This document shows positions 38,147-48,300 of a DNA stretch of 64,000 nt, one piece after another; positions within the stretch are counted from its first letter, which is position 1, and each line of letters opens with the position of its first letter. The DNA comes from Photobacterium sanguinicancri (GTDB taxonomy: Bacteria; Pseudomonadota; Gammaproteobacteria; Enterobacterales; Vibrionaceae). Both the position numbers and the translations under genes were made by a program. Where the stretch lies: NCBI RefSeq assembly GCF_002265265.1, contig NZ_NOIF01000001.1:62001-126000 (forward strand), read 5' to 3'. The notes under the pieces were generated by a model that did no database searches, was not told where the DNA came from, and worked only from the letters and a program-made list of their open reading frames with translations.

Positions 38147-38737
38147 ATGAAAAAACAAGTAGGCTTTTCATTAGTCGAATTAGTGATTGTGATTATTGTT
38201 GTCGGTTTACTGGCAGTTGCAGCACTTCCTCGCTTTTTGAATGTGACGGATGAAGCAAAAAAGGCTTCAATTCAAGGCGTTGCGGGTGGTTATGCGACGG
38301 CTGCGTTATCTGCGAGGGCGCAATGGGAAGCTTATGGTCGTCCCGTTGAGGGCTCTGGTGCAAGTCGCGTGCAAAAAGTAAATTATGATGGCACTGAATT
38401 TTACCTAACAGTTGCAACGACAGATGGCACTGTTAGTGATGGTTACCCAGTATCTTTGAGTGACAAAAAAATTACAGCTGTGGACAGTTCAGATTGTGTG
38501 GATTTAATGCGAAACCTATTGCAAAACCCACCTTTGGTAACCAGTAGCAGTGCAGAAGCAGAAACAGGGAAATACCTGTTTTATGTAACGAAAGAAACAG
38601 CAGATGCGCAAAGTGCCTGTCGTTATTATCAGTTAGCGTCAGCTAACTCTCAAGGTGATGTCGTGAGTAATTTAACCTCCGGACATTCATTCATTTATAA
38701 GCCTGCAAAAGGGCAAGTAGAAGTAGTGCTTAATTAG
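38147..38737 (+). CDS. mshB: MSHA minor pilin MshB
   Basis: 196 residues, type IV prepilin. The leader MKKQVG ends at the cleavage site G|FSLVELVIVIIVVGLLAVAALPRF, with the conserved Glu at position 5 of the mature protein. A globular C-terminal part carries two widely spaced cysteines (SSDCVDLM and SACRYY). It precedes the two major pilin genes and is expected to act as a minor pilin. The start at 38147 is chosen so that the leader is short and basic. Confidence 0.94.
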   Translation: MKKQVGFSLVELVIVIIVVGLLAVAALPRFLNVTDEAKKASIQGVAGGYATAALSARAQWEAYGRPVEGSGASRVQKVNYDGTEFYLTVATTDGTVSDGYPVSLSDKKITAVDSSDCVDLMRNLLQNPPLVTSSSAEAETGKYLFYVTKETADAQSACRYYQLASANSQGDVVSNLTSGHSFIYKPAKGQVEVVLN

Positions 38738-38773
38738 CCTATAACCAAGTTATTAAAAAGGTAGGAGTTATTT

Positions 38774-39262
38774 ATGAAGCGTCAAGGTGGTTTCACGCTT
38801 ATAGAGTTAGTGGTTGTTATTGTTATTCTGGGTATTTTAGCGGTGACCGCGGCACCTCGATTCTTGAATCTGCAAGGCGATGCGCGTAATGCTTCGCTGC
38901 AAGGCTTAAAAGGCGCAATCAATGGCGGCGCGGGTATCGTTTACGGTAAAGCGGCGATTGCGGGTAAAGAGGGTAGTAGTAGTGCAGTTGATATTGGTAG
39001 CGGCAGTGATGCTGTAAAAACAATTTTTGGTTACCCGACAGCTACTTCTGCTGGCATTGTTGCAACATTATCAAACTTTAGTGATGACTGGGTAATTGTA
39101 AGTGGTACTGGAACTAGCAATGATGCGGGTGAAACAGTTCAGTTGACCTTTAAGCAATACGCGAATGGTGTACCTGCTAATTCAAATTGTTTTGTGGAAT
39201 ACACAGCAGCTACTGCAGCAGCTGCTGCAAAAGTAACGGTTGCTGATAACGCTTGTAAGTAA
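38774..39262 (+). CDS. mshA: MSHA major pilin MshA, copy 1
   Basis: 162 residues. Short leader MKRQGG, then FTLIELVVVIVILGILAVTAAPRFLNLQGDARNASLQGLKGAINGGAGIVYGKAAI, the MshA hallmark. Two cysteines near the C-terminus (SNCFVEY and DNACK) should close the pilin D-loop. A good ribosome binding site (GTAGGAG) precedes it. It is followed 28 bases later by a second pilin gene whose first 60 codons are nearly the same, while the rest differs strongly. Serine/alanine-rich surface parts would be candidates for O-glycosylation. Confidence 0.95.
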   Translation: MKRQGGFTLIELVVVIVILGILAVTAAPRFLNLQGDARNASLQGLKGAINGGAGIVYGKAAIAGKEGSSSAVDIGSGSDAVKTIFGYPTATSAGIVATLSNFSDDWVIVSGTGTSNDAGETVQLTFKQYANGVPANSNCFVEYTAATAAAAAKVTVADNACK

Positions 39263-39290
39263 GCTTTATTAATATAAAAGAGTGAATATT

Positions 39291-39758
39291 ATGAAACGTC
39301 AAAATGGTTTTACCCTAATAGAGCTAGTGGTTGTTATTGTTATTTTAGGTATTTTAGCGGTTACAGCTGCCCCTCGATTCCTTAACTTGCAAGATGATGC
39401 TCGTGACGCATCACTGGAAGGCCTTAAAGGTGCCATTAATGGTGCTGCTGGTATCGTCTATGGTAAGTCTGCAATCGAAGGTAAAGAAAGAAAAGATTCA
39501 GATACAATTACTGTTGATAACGAAACCTTGAATGTTGCATATGGCTACCCGAAAGCAACTGATATCGAAAAAGCGGTACAACTTGACTTGACCTCAGAGT
39601 GGAAAGTAGCAACATCTGTTTCAGGTGCAAGTGGTACTAAAAAAGCGTTTACGTTAAAGAACTATGCTGAAGATCCCGTAACGAAGTGTTACGTACTTTA
39701 TACAGAAGCAACATCAGCAACGTCTGGTGCTGTAACGACTGTTGAAGGTTGTAAGTAA
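39291..39758 (+). CDS. mshA: MSHA major pilin MshA, copy 2
   Basis: 155 residues. Leader MKRQNG, then FTLIELVVVIVILGILAVTAAPRFLNLQDDARDASLEGLKGAINGAAGIVYGKSAI, almost the same as copy 1, but residues beyond 65 are unlike it apart from scattered positions (GYPKAT, TKCYVLYTEAT, VEGCK). The ATG at 39291 is used rather than a GTG at 39282, giving the 6-residue leader. Both reading frames are intact, with intact cleavage sites and D-loop cysteines, so either could be the major subunit. Two hairpins follow the stop. Confidence 0.94.
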   Translation: MKRQNGFTLIELVVVIVILGILAVTAAPRFLNLQDDARDASLEGLKGAINGAAGIVYGKSAIEGKERKDSDTITVDNETLNVAYGYPKATDIEKAVQLDLTSEWKVATSVSGASGTKKAFTLKNYAEDPVTKCYVLYTEATSATSGAVTTVEGCK

Positions 39759-39766
39759 CCACTTAT

Positions 39767-39791
39767 ATAGAGCCTCTTTTTGAGGCTCTAT
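39767..39791 (+). terminator. Terminator-like hairpin A after the mshA pair
   Basis: ATAGAGCCTC and GAGGCTCTAT form a perfect 10-bp stem with a TTTTT loop, 9 bases after the mshA-2 stop. The tail is only TTTC, so termination may be partial. Its right arm overlaps the left arm of hairpin B (39786-39826), so both cannot form on the same RNA. Confidence 0.7.
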
Positions 39792-39826
39792 TTCATAAAA
39801 GCATACCGTGTTTTTATGAAATAGAG
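39786..39826 (+). promoter_or_regulatory. Hairpin B, mutually exclusive with hairpin A, just before mshC
   Basis: CTCTATTTCATAAAA (39786-39800) and TTTTATGAAATAGAG (39812-39826) form a perfect 15-bp stem with an 11-base loop. The first six bases are also part of hairpin A's right arm. It ends 21 bases before the mshC start, so it could affect pilin mRNA stability, read-through or mshC translation. Confidence 0.65.
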
Positions 39827-39847
39827 TCAGCTATCGCAAGGCAATGT

Positions 39848-40363
39848 ATGACCCACCGTAATAGAGGTTTCACCCTCGTTGAACTCATTGTCGTGATTTT
39901 ACTAATAGGTATCGTTAGTGGAACGGTTGCTTCTCGATTTGTTGGTCGTGATAGCTTCGATGCTTTCCTTAATCGCGATGTTAGTATTTCTTTAGCGCGC
40001 CAAATCCAAATTATGGCGATGAACCAATCAATATCCTCATCAGGTTCTTGTTACGCATTAATCATCGAGCAAGATTATTTTGGCAGCCCGAATACGGCGA
40101 CATGCCACCAACAATTTCCAGATTTGTTGCCGCCATTAACCGCTGATGATCAGTTGAATATTCGTTTTGACGAGCTAGGAAGTTCCTCAAAAATGGAATT
40201 GTATTTTGATATCACGGGTAAACCTTTTTATTTTACTGGTAAAGGGGTGACTGCCAAGAAGGTACAGGCGTGTACTACAATCTGTCAGTTTGATTTTTTA
40301 AATAGTAATAACCAAAAAAGCAGTATGTGTATCAACAAAGAAGGGTACATATATGCCTGCTAA
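39848..40363 (+). CDS. mshC: MSHA minor pilin MshC
   Basis: 171 residues. Leader MTHRNRG, then FTLVELIVVILLIGIVSGTVASRFVG, a type IV prepilin N-terminus with the Glu5. The globular part contains several cysteines (SGSCYAL, TATCHQQF, VQACTTICQF, SSMCIN, YAC). In MSHA loci mshC, mshD, mshO and mshP code for minor pilins that probably prime the pilus tip. It overlaps mshD by 11 bp. Confidence 0.92.
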   Translation: MTHRNRGFTLVELIVVILLIGIVSGTVASRFVGRDSFDAFLNRDVSISLARQIQIMAMNQSISSSGSCYALIIEQDYFGSPNTATCHQQFPDLLPPLTADDQLNIRFDELGSSSKMELYFDITGKPFYFTGKGVTAKKVQACTTICQFDFLNSNNQKSSMCINKEGYIYAC

Positions 40364-41021
40364 ATTATCATCGAATAGACAAGCGGGTTTTACCCTTATC
40401 GAAGGCGTGATTACCATTGTCATTCTGGGGATTGCTATGGTGACCATGACCAGTTTTATCTTCCCGCAAGTTGAGCGTTCCGCCACGCCGCATTACCAAG
40501 CCCGAGCAGCTGCAATCAGTAATGCTTTTTTGAATGAAATTTTGTCACGCAAGTTTGACCATAATTCTGAACCTGTACGTGATGTACATTTACGTTGTGG
40601 TGAGAGTGGTATTGCTTGTACCGTGCCTGATGTTGTAACTGGCCGCTGGCCCGAAGATGATCCGCTGGAATATACCGATATTGTAGATGCGAACGGTGAT
40701 GTCATTGGTCAGCGTTTAAACGTCGAGTTTGCCGATGATGTCGATGATTTTCATGGTTGCTGGGGAGATGCCAAGCTGTGCCGTCAGCGCTATTTATCTT
40801 ATCAATGGCAGGGGTTGATTGAGAATTTATTAGACCCAAGCCGCACCCCAGATGAAGATGTTGGCTATAACAATATGACGCTGCGGGTTGATGTGAGTTA
40901 CGGCTCACCTTCGAATGGGGTGGGAGACCCAGCTCAACAAACCTTTAAGCGGATTGCAATTGAAGTTGATACTGGGCGCTATGGTCTGTATGACTTTGTT
41001 GCCTATCGAGGGAATTATTAA
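40353..41021 (+). CDS. mshD: MSHA minor pilin MshD
   Basis: 222 residues. A somewhat longer leader (MPAKLSSNRQAG) is followed by FTLIEGVITIVILGIAMVTMTSFIFPQ, the prepilin helix with Glu5. The C-terminal domain has GspI/PilV-like features: YQARAAAISNAFLNEILSRKFDHN and a run of acidic residues, with cysteines in LRCGESGIACTV and FHGCWGDAKLCRQ. Its last base starts mshO (shared A of TAATG). Confidence 0.92.
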   Translation: MPAKLSSNRQAGFTLIEGVITIVILGIAMVTMTSFIFPQVERSATPHYQARAAAISNAFLNEILSRKFDHNSEPVRDVHLRCGESGIACTVPDVVTGRWPEDDPLEYTDIVDANGDVIGQRLNVEFADDVDDFHGCWGDAKLCRQRYLSYQWQGLIENLLDPSRTPDEDVGYNNMTLRVDVSYGSPSNGVGDPAQQTFKRIAIEVDTGRYGLYDFVAYRGNY

Positions 41022-41791
41022 TGAAGCTCTCTCGTGGTTTTACGCTATTAGAGATGGTGATATCACTGGTCGTGCTAGGGGTGATCTCTTTAGCGGTTGG
41101 TAGTTACTTTCAATTAGGTGTGCAAGGATATACCGATACGGTCAATCGTGATCGTGCGCAAACGGAACTGCGCTTTGCGGTAGAGAAGATCACCCGTGAA
41201 GTCCGTCATGCTGCACCTAATAGTGTCTTTCTAGATTCAAATACTGCTGGTGAAGCAAATACCTGTCTATCGTTTTATCCTGTTACTCAATCGGGCTTTT
41301 ACTTGAGGCAGCCACAAGGAAGAAGCGTCGACTTTATTTTGAGTGGCTCAGACCAAGAATCAAAAGCGTTAGTTACGGATATTAACAAACAGCTAAGCAA
41401 TTATTTTTTGGCTATTGGGTTTGGCTCTTCATCACAATATATCAATGGCAATAAAGTCACTAAGGCCGCAGCGGATCCCGCTGGTCATATTGAGCTAACG
41501 ACTCAAGATGACTTAACGGTTACCTCACCAGCGAATCGAGCTTACTTGTACAGAGAACAAGTATCATATTGTTATTTTCAAAATAAAATTTATCGATTTA
41601 CTGGTGATAAGAAGCCATTAGCAAAGTATATGCCTGAGAATCTCATTGCGGGGGGCGTATCGAATATGGATATCTCGGCGCAAGCACCTGGATTAAGCCG
41701 CAATGGGATGATTCATATTAGCCTTTCTGCTGACGTTGATGGTGAGATAACGAGTTATGATCATACAGTGCAGGTGTTGAATGTCTTATAA
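41021..41791 (+). CDS. mshO: MSHA minor pilin MshO
   Basis: 256 residues. Leader MKLSRG, then FTLLEMVISLVVLGVISLAVGSYFQLGVQGY, a prepilin helix of GspJ/PilW type. The downstream part (RDRAQTELRFAVEKITREVRHAAPNSVFLDSN) is characteristic for that group. It is coupled to mshD by one shared base and overlaps mshP by 11 bp. It probably forms part of the tip complex with MshC, MshD and MshP. Confidence 0.92.
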   Translation: MKLSRGFTLLEMVISLVVLGVISLAVGSYFQLGVQGYTDTVNRDRAQTELRFAVEKITREVRHAAPNSVFLDSNTAGEANTCLSFYPVTQSGFYLRQPQGRSVDFILSGSDQESKALVTDINKQLSNYFLAIGFGSSSQYINGNKVTKAAADPAGHIELTTQDDLTVTSPANRAYLYREQVSYCYFQNKIYRFTGDKKPLAKYMPENLIAGGVSNMDISAQAPGLSRNGMIHISLSADVDGEITSYDHTVQVLNVL

Positions 41792-42206
41792 AAAACAACA
41801 AGGTAGTGCACTGGTTCTGTCTCTGGTAGTCATTACTGTCATGGCGGTGTTTGCGGCTGCCATGGTCAAACTGGATTGGTCGAATCAAGAGATGACCAGC
41901 CGTGAAGTGTTTGCCACACAAGCGTGGTTTGCGGCCCATAGTGCCAATGAGTATGCGCTTACTCAGTTGTTTCCGCTAGGCAGTAAGCAGTCGAATCCAA
42001 AGGCTTGTATATCTAATTATCCAATATCAGCAGATAAGTTTTCTTGTTCGTCAGTATCGGCATCTTGCACTGCCACAACAATTACAGAAAACGGTAAGAC
42101 GATTAATCGCTATCAGCTGGAAGCGACAGCAACATGTGGTACGGGTAAGTATGCGGTGACACGGATCCAAGAAACTTGGGCAAAAGATCTGAGTGAGAAT
42201 GAATAA
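41781..42206 (+). CDS. mshP: MSHA biogenesis protein MshP (PilX/GspK-like)
   Basis: 141 residues. Short start MSYKKQQGS, then ALVLSLVVITVMAVFAAAMVKLDWSNQEM. It looks like a pseudopilin, but the residue after the glycine-serine is not FxxxE: like GspK/PilX the Glu5 is replaced. A cysteine-rich C-terminal part (ACISNYP..FSCSSVSASCTATT..ATCGTGKYAV) follows. It overlaps mshO and shares one base with the mshQ start. Confidence 0.9.
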   Translation: MSYKKQQGSALVLSLVVITVMAVFAAAMVKLDWSNQEMTSREVFATQAWFAAHSANEYALTQLFPLGSKQSNPKACISNYPISADKFSCSSVSASCTATTITENGKTINRYQLEATATCGTGKYAVTRIQETWAKDLSENE

Positions 42207-45200
42207 TGAAAATAATAAAATATTTGATCAGTATTTGCCTTATTGCGTTTAGTTTTTCACTGCAAGCGGCCGAGCCACAGTTTGAATTTGGTGAGTTGAA
42301 TGTTAGCGATTGCTTTAATCATGAATGTGAAATTACCTTTAAAAAGACGTATGCAAAAAAACCATTGGTTTTTGTTATGTCGACCATTACACGCAATGGC
42401 TTAGATGCACCGTCTGCATTGAATATCGTGAATATCACTAATAAGTCGGCTAAAATTCGTCAATTCTTGGCTCCTTATGACAGTAGCTTAGTGCAAATAA
42501 AGCCTGAAAGTAGCGTATGTTCTTCGAGTTATTGTTTAAAAAAAATAGCCAACAAAAAAATATATTATTTTGTTATAGAGGAAGGTGAGGTTAATTTTGG
42601 GTCCAAAGGTCGAATAAAGGCTGGACTAGCAAAGGTAGATCGTTATGTGGTGAGTGGAGGCCGACCATCATATTCCGAACTTAATCAAGTTGATTTTGGT
42701 AGTGGCTTTGGCTCACCAGGTGTGATTGTTTCACTACAAGGGAATCGAAGTGATATGACAACTCGTCCCAAATGGATTACGCCTGTCGTTCCTTATATCG
42801 AAAATAATTCATCTAATCATGCTTTCTATGTCGGGCTTGATCATTCTGAAGTTAATCAGTGGAATCATCGATATCAGAATAACTATAAGGGCGGTAAGCG
42901 AGATGTTGCTTATTTAGTCGCAGAAGGTACCGGGGTTTATAAGGGCCTTCAATTTACTATGGGCTCTGGTACGACCCCTAATACACTTGATAACTCGCTA
43001 AAGTGGTTTCAGAAAGTAACTCAGCCGGTTCTTGATCAATGCGATGGCATGATGACGATTCCTAGTTCAAGTGCATTTACAGAAGAACCTTTTATTCTGG
43101 CTTCAAAAGCGTCACGTCAAGGGCCTAACGGTGGTTGGCTACGAATGTGCCAACTAAAGAAAAAGAATGGTAACTATGCAGTTAGCTTTGTTAATGATGA
43201 AGATTTAAATGAAGCAAAGCAAAAACAATTAGAACGAAAACATGCCGATGAAGAAGTGGGCTTTATGGCTTTTCAGCGCAAAGTCAGCGAAGAGGTTTGC
43301 GATATTTTTACTGGGCCCGCGCAGACATGGAGCCATAGTGCGGAAGCTGAAGTAAAAGAACACTCGAAAATTTATAATGCGATGAGTGGCTACCAGCTTG
43401 GTTTTCCTCAAAATGGTGACATGAAATTTAGCTACGATAGCTGTGTTAATCGAGCCTGTGAGCCTACACCTAGTTTAATGATTCCATCGCCATCTTTAGA
43501 AACTTTCCGTTATGGTAATAAAGAAGTTAAATTAAGTACCGGTAGTAAAACTATTTCGCCTGACCGATATAAAGAGATAAAAGTCGAAGGTTCTTCAAAT
43601 TTAACTTTAAATTCTGGTGAATATTGGGTGCAAGAGTTTAAGTTGGAAGGGAGTTCTAAGCTTATTGTCAATGGTCAAGTTACCGTTCATATTTTAGATG
43701 AATTTAAAGTGAGTGGCTCAGGGTTTATTAACTATGAACAAGGTAGCAAGCCTGATAATTTAATTATTCTTGGTCATAATTCAGATTCTGAAGTCAAAAT
43801 GGATGCGGGAAGTGCAGGTCAAGATAATCGCCAGGGAATTGTCGCTAAAGCGTTGATATTCACTGGCGATGAGGTTTTATTAAAAAATACCGTGTTGTAT
43901 GGCGCCGTCACTACTCGTGAATTAAAAATGGAGTCTTATGCCAAAATTATTGGCGATAGTGACTGTTTTGATTCTGGCCCGACTTATCGCTTAGAAATAT
44001 CGCCAGATAAAAAAGATAAAGTATTGGCCTGTGATGGTGAAGAAATTACTTTCTCCATCATTGATGAAACCACCAATAAAGTAGCGCAAAACTTTACAGG
44101 CACGATGGCAATCACAGCGCCATCAACAACACCCAATAACGCCGATGTTTGTTGGTTTGATAGTGCCTCTGCACCTATAGGCACTTGTCCGTCATCTGTT
44201 ACCCATACATTTACCAATGCGACTGGCTCGGTTAAATATAAGCTATCGAGTAAAGATCTCGCATCAATCAATATTCAAGCCAAACTCACCAGTCATGGTG
44301 ATGTTACTAAAACAGCTGGTGCTTACACTTTTGTGCCTTTTGCATTAGCCATTGAGAATAAAGACTTTGTCGATAATGTCCCGTTTGGCCAAATTGCTGG
44401 GCGCGAATTTAGCTGGGATATTGTCGCTAAGGCTAGATCGGGGAATAGTCGACGTTGTGATGTGATGGAAGATTATACGGGGGAGCGTAAATTAACGGTT
44501 TCTCATAGCCAATTGCCTAATACTGCTGGTGTGAAACTTAAAATCAAAGCGAACAAAAGCGGCTCAGCGCTACGTGAAGCAAAAGGTGATTTCGACTTTA
44601 CCTTCGAGAAAGGTAAAGCGGCGGGCAATAAAGGCATATATCCGGAGGCGGGACGTGTAACGTTAGCGTTAAAAGATAAAGCATTTGAAGGTAAACCGTC
44701 AGAGATGACTGCCAGTGAAGACTTTTATTTCCGCCCATTTGCATTGGCGCTATGTGATTGGAAAGATAAAAATCACTCTTTGTTTAAAGGCGATGCAACC
44801 AGTGGCGCTGGGTTAGCTAAATCCGGTGAGCACATTAATTTTTATGCTAAGCCGCTTGCATGGCTGGGTAATAGCTATGCATCGAATGATGATTTTAAAA
44901 CCCCAATAGTTAATCAAAATGAAGATTATTACTGTGCTGCGGCTCGTCCTGAGTTAACTCAGTTTGTTGATGATACCGTTCAAACGAATTTAAACGTGGG
45001 GGTTTATTCGTTAGATACCCCGACTAATGGGCAACTTGGGGGCAATGTTTTTGGTGTTGATGCTAAATTCAAAGCGGGCTCTGAATATGGTAAAGGTATT
45101 GTTGGCTGGGGCGATGTCGGTAGTTTTAAGGTGGGTTTAGGATCTGATGACTACCTGAAAAAAGGAGTGGCTGTTCCTCCTGCACCGTTTAGAGTTGGCC

Positions 45201-46228
45201 GTATTTACCCTGCGTATTTTGAGTTAACCTCAAGCGCAGTGAAAAATGCCCATCCTGCAAATTCGCTGACAGGGTTCACCTACATGAATCAAGGGTGGAG
45301 TTATGATTTTACGCTAACGGCAAAAGCGAATGGTTACACCGAAGCAACAACCAATTACAGTAAGTTTGCTGAGTCGCTAAAAGCTAAAGTGAATGTGGCC
45401 TTAGTGGATGGTGATGCTGCGCTAAAAGCTAATAATGACTGGCGTTCACGCGTTACACCGACGATGTCGACTGGGTTAATTAATTGGAATAAGGCAACGA
45501 TTTCTAAGTCTGTGTCTGATGTTAACTTTACTCGCCGGATTGATCCAAAGAAAAGCTCTACAACGGTGACAGACAATCGCACTTTTCCAAATATGAAAGT
45601 AGTGCTCTATAGCAAAGGAAGTGATCATACCGATCCTATTGATTATCGTTCATCACCGCAAAATCTAATCACTGACAATGAAACCTTTGTCGGTTCAGCG
45701 TTAGCTGGTCGACTTGATGCCCGTTATGGTCGAATGGCTTTGGATGATGTTGGCACTGCATTTGATAAAACGGTTACTGTGCCGATGCGTGTTGAGTACT
45801 GGGATGGCCAGAAATTCATATTAAATACTGATGATAGCTATTCGCCATTTGATGGTGGCAATTACTGTAAGCAAATGATTTGGCCTGCTGATAGTGCGAA
45901 TTCTAAGTCGGTTCTACAAGGTAACGGTACGCATGTCACTACGGGTAAGACACTAGATATTCAGGCTAACCCAAATCGCACTGATTATTACCGAGAGCAA
46001 GTGCGTTTCTGGCATAAGTTAGTATCCACTCCACCAAAGGCAAAAGCTGGAGAGCAAACTATTGCTTGCCCTGCAGGCCTTGGTGTTACTAAGTTGCCTT
46101 GGTTGACGTATAACTGGCGGGGAGAAGGTGACGAAAGCCCTTCAACTGTCGTGACCTTTGGGGTTTATCGAGGTAATGACCGAATTATCTATCGAGGCGA
46201 AAAAGGTATGACAGCCTTGCCGAATTAA
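42206..46228 (+). CDS. mshQ: Large MSHA-associated surface protein MshQ
   Basis: 1340 residues, the last gene of the pilus set. A signal peptide (MKIIKYLISICLIAFSFSLQA) is followed by a beta-rich N-terminal part with two FGEL/VDFGSGF-type lectin-like blocks (about 25-260), a bactofilin-like run of short repeats (LTLNSGEYWVQEFKLEGSSKLIVNGQVTVHILDEFKVSGSG, about 470-520) and a long C-terminal region of the MshQ/DUF6701 type (about 620-1340) ending FGVYRGNDRIIYRGEKG. No LamG domain, sometimes seen in MshQ, was recognised. MshQ is thought to be a pilus-tip or cell-surface protein; its role is not well defined. Confidence 0.9.
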   Translation: MKIIKYLISICLIAFSFSLQAAEPQFEFGELNVSDCFNHECEITFKKTYAKKPLVFVMSTITRNGLDAPSALNIVNITNKSAKIRQFLAPYDSSLVQIKPESSVCSSSYCLKKIANKKIYYFVIEEGEVNFGSKGRIKAGLAKVDRYVVSGGRPSYSELNQVDFGSGFGSPGVIVSLQGNRSDMTTRPKWITPVVPYIENNSSNHAFYVGLDHSEVNQWNHRYQNNYKGGKRDVAYLVAEGTGVYKGLQFTMGSGTTPNTLDNSLKWFQKVTQPVLDQCDGMMTIPSSSAFTEEPFILASKASRQGPNGGWLRMCQLKKKNGNYAVSFVNDEDLNEAKQKQLERKHADEEVGFMAFQRKVSEEVCDIFTGPAQTWSHSAEAEVKEHSKIYNAMSGYQLGFPQNGDMKFSYDSCVNRACEPTPSLMIPSPSLETFRYGNKEVKLSTGSKTISPDRYKEIKVEGSSNLTLNSGEYWVQEFKLEGSSKLIVNGQVTVHILDEFKVSGSGFINYEQGSKPDNLIILGHNSDSEVKMDAGSAGQDNRQGIVAKALIFTGDEVLLKNTVLYGAVTTRELKMESYAKIIGDSDCFDSGPTYRLEISPDKKDKVLACDGEEITFSIIDETTNKVAQNFTGTMAITAPSTTPNNADVCWFDSASAPIGTCPSSVTHTFTNATGSVKYKLSSKDLASINIQAKLTSHGDVTKTAGAYTFVPFALAIENKDFVDNVPFGQIAGREFSWDIVAKARSGNSRRCDVMEDYTGERKLTVSHSQLPNTAGVKLKIKANKSGSALREAKGDFDFTFEKGKAAGNKGIYPEAGRVTLALKDKAFEGKPSEMTASEDFYFRPFALALCDWKDKNHSLFKGDATSGAGLAKSGEHINFYAKPLAWLGNSYASNDDFKTPIVNQNEDYYCAAARPELTQFVDDTVQTNLNVGVYSLDTPTNGQLGGNVFGVDAKFKAGSEYGKGIVGWGDVGSFKVGLGSDDYLKKGVAVPPAPFRVGRIYPAYFELTSSAVKNAHPANSLTGFTYMNQGWSYDFTLTAKANGYTEATTNYSKFAESLKAKVNVALVDGDAALKANNDWRSRVTPTMSTGLINWNKATISKSVSDVNFTRRIDPKKSSTTVTDNRTFPNMKVVLYSKGSDHTDPIDYRSSPQNLITDNETFVGSALAGRLDARYGRMALDDVGTAFDKTVTVPMRVEYWDGQKFILNTDDSYSPFDGGNYCKQMIWPADSANSKSVLQGNGTHVTTGKTLDIQANPNRTDYYREQVRFWHKLVSTPPKAKAGEQTIACPAGLGVTKLPWLTYNWRGEGDESPSTVVTFGVYRGNDRIIYRGEKGMTALPN

Positions 46229-46257
46229 GGTGATTGTGAAATAAAATGCCGATCTGT

Positions 46258-46296
46258 GGCAGGTTTGACAAAGCATACCTTGTGTCACTTCCTGCC
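46258..46296. other. Stem-loop between mshQ and mreB
   Basis: GGCAGG pairs with CCTGCC, and inside it TGACA pairs with TGTCA, with a small bulge between. No T-run follows, so it is not a clear terminator. A TTGACA at 46265 inside it could be a -35 box for mreB, but no matching -10 was found at proper spacing. Confidence 0.4.
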
Positions 46297-46346
46297 CCTT
46301 GGTACATTTAGCGCAATTTAACGAATTTGTAAGCTTGCAGGATTAG

Positions 46347-47399
<1,053 letters not shown>

Positions 47400-47439
47400 T
47401 GCCAGCAATGGCAATTTTAAAAACAGGTTATAGCGTTAC

Positions 47440-48300
47440 ATGAAACCTATCTTTGGCAGAGGCCCCTCTCTGCAACTGCGCCTGTTTCTAGCCATATTAC
47501 TATCGGTCAGCCTTATGCTGGCCGATAGTCGCCTTGATGCTTTTGCCAATATCCGTTACCTGCTTAACTCCGCGATAGCGCCGCTGCAATATGCTGCGAA
47601 TATTCCTCGCGCGATGCTCGATAATGTGTCTGGTCAACTCAGCTCGCATCAGCAATTATTGGCTGAAAACAACAGTCTAAAACGCGATATATTGGTTCAA
47701 CAAAGCGATGTATTGTTACTTGAGCAACTAAAGCAAGAAAACAAACGTCTGCGTGATTTACTTGGTTCGCCCTTTATTCGGGATGAACGAAAAATGATCA
47801 CCGAGGTGATGGCTGTCGATTCAGATCCTTACAGTCACCAAGTGATGATTGATAAAGGGCGTACTGATGGTGTCTACGAAGGCCAGCCTGTTATCAATGA
47901 TAAAGGCATTGTGGGGCAGGTGTCTTATGTGGGCGCCCATAATAGTCGCGTGTTATTGCTGATCGATCCGACGCATGGTATTCCTGTTCAGGTTGTGCGT
48001 AACGATATACGCGTGATCGCATCGGGTAGTGGGCAGATTGATCAAATCCAGCTAGAGCATGTGCCAAGCAGTACTGATATTGAAGTGGGTGATTTACTGG
48101 TGACATCAGGCTTAGGTGGCCGTTATCCAGAAGGTTATCCGGTTGCAAATGTGACGGAGTTTTCGTTCGACAACAAACGCCCTTTTGCTCAGATCAAAGC
48201 GCGTCCAACGGTGCAGTTCGACCGTTTACGTTATTTGTTGCTGGTATGGCCGACACCACAAGAACTGAATAATACGGGAGGGCTAAGCGATGGCTTATAG
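47440..48300 (+). CDS. mreC: Cell shape protein MreC
   Basis: 286 residues: one N-terminal membrane helix (LRLFLAILLSVSLMLAD), a coiled coil (HQQLLAENNSLKRDILVQQSDVLLLEQLKQENKRLRDLLG, about 68-107) and the MreC beta-barrel domain (VMIDKGRTDGVYEGQPVINDKGIVGQVSYVGAHNSRVLLLID...GDLLVTSGLGGRYPEGYPVANV). It connects MreB to PBP2/RodA in the elongasome. The end overlaps mreD by 11 bp. Confidence 0.97.
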   Translation: MKPIFGRGPSLQLRLFLAILLSVSLMLADSRLDAFANIRYLLNSAIAPLQYAANIPRAMLDNVSGQLSSHQQLLAENNSLKRDILVQQSDVLLLEQLKQENKRLRDLLGSPFIRDERKMITEVMAVDSDPYSHQVMIDKGRTDGVYEGQPVINDKGIVGQVSYVGAHNSRVLLLIDPTHGIPVQVVRNDIRVIASGSGQIDQIQLEHVPSSTDIEVGDLLVTSGLGGRYPEGYPVANVTEFSFDNKRPFAQIKARPTVQFDRLRYLLLVWPTPQELNNTGGLSDGL

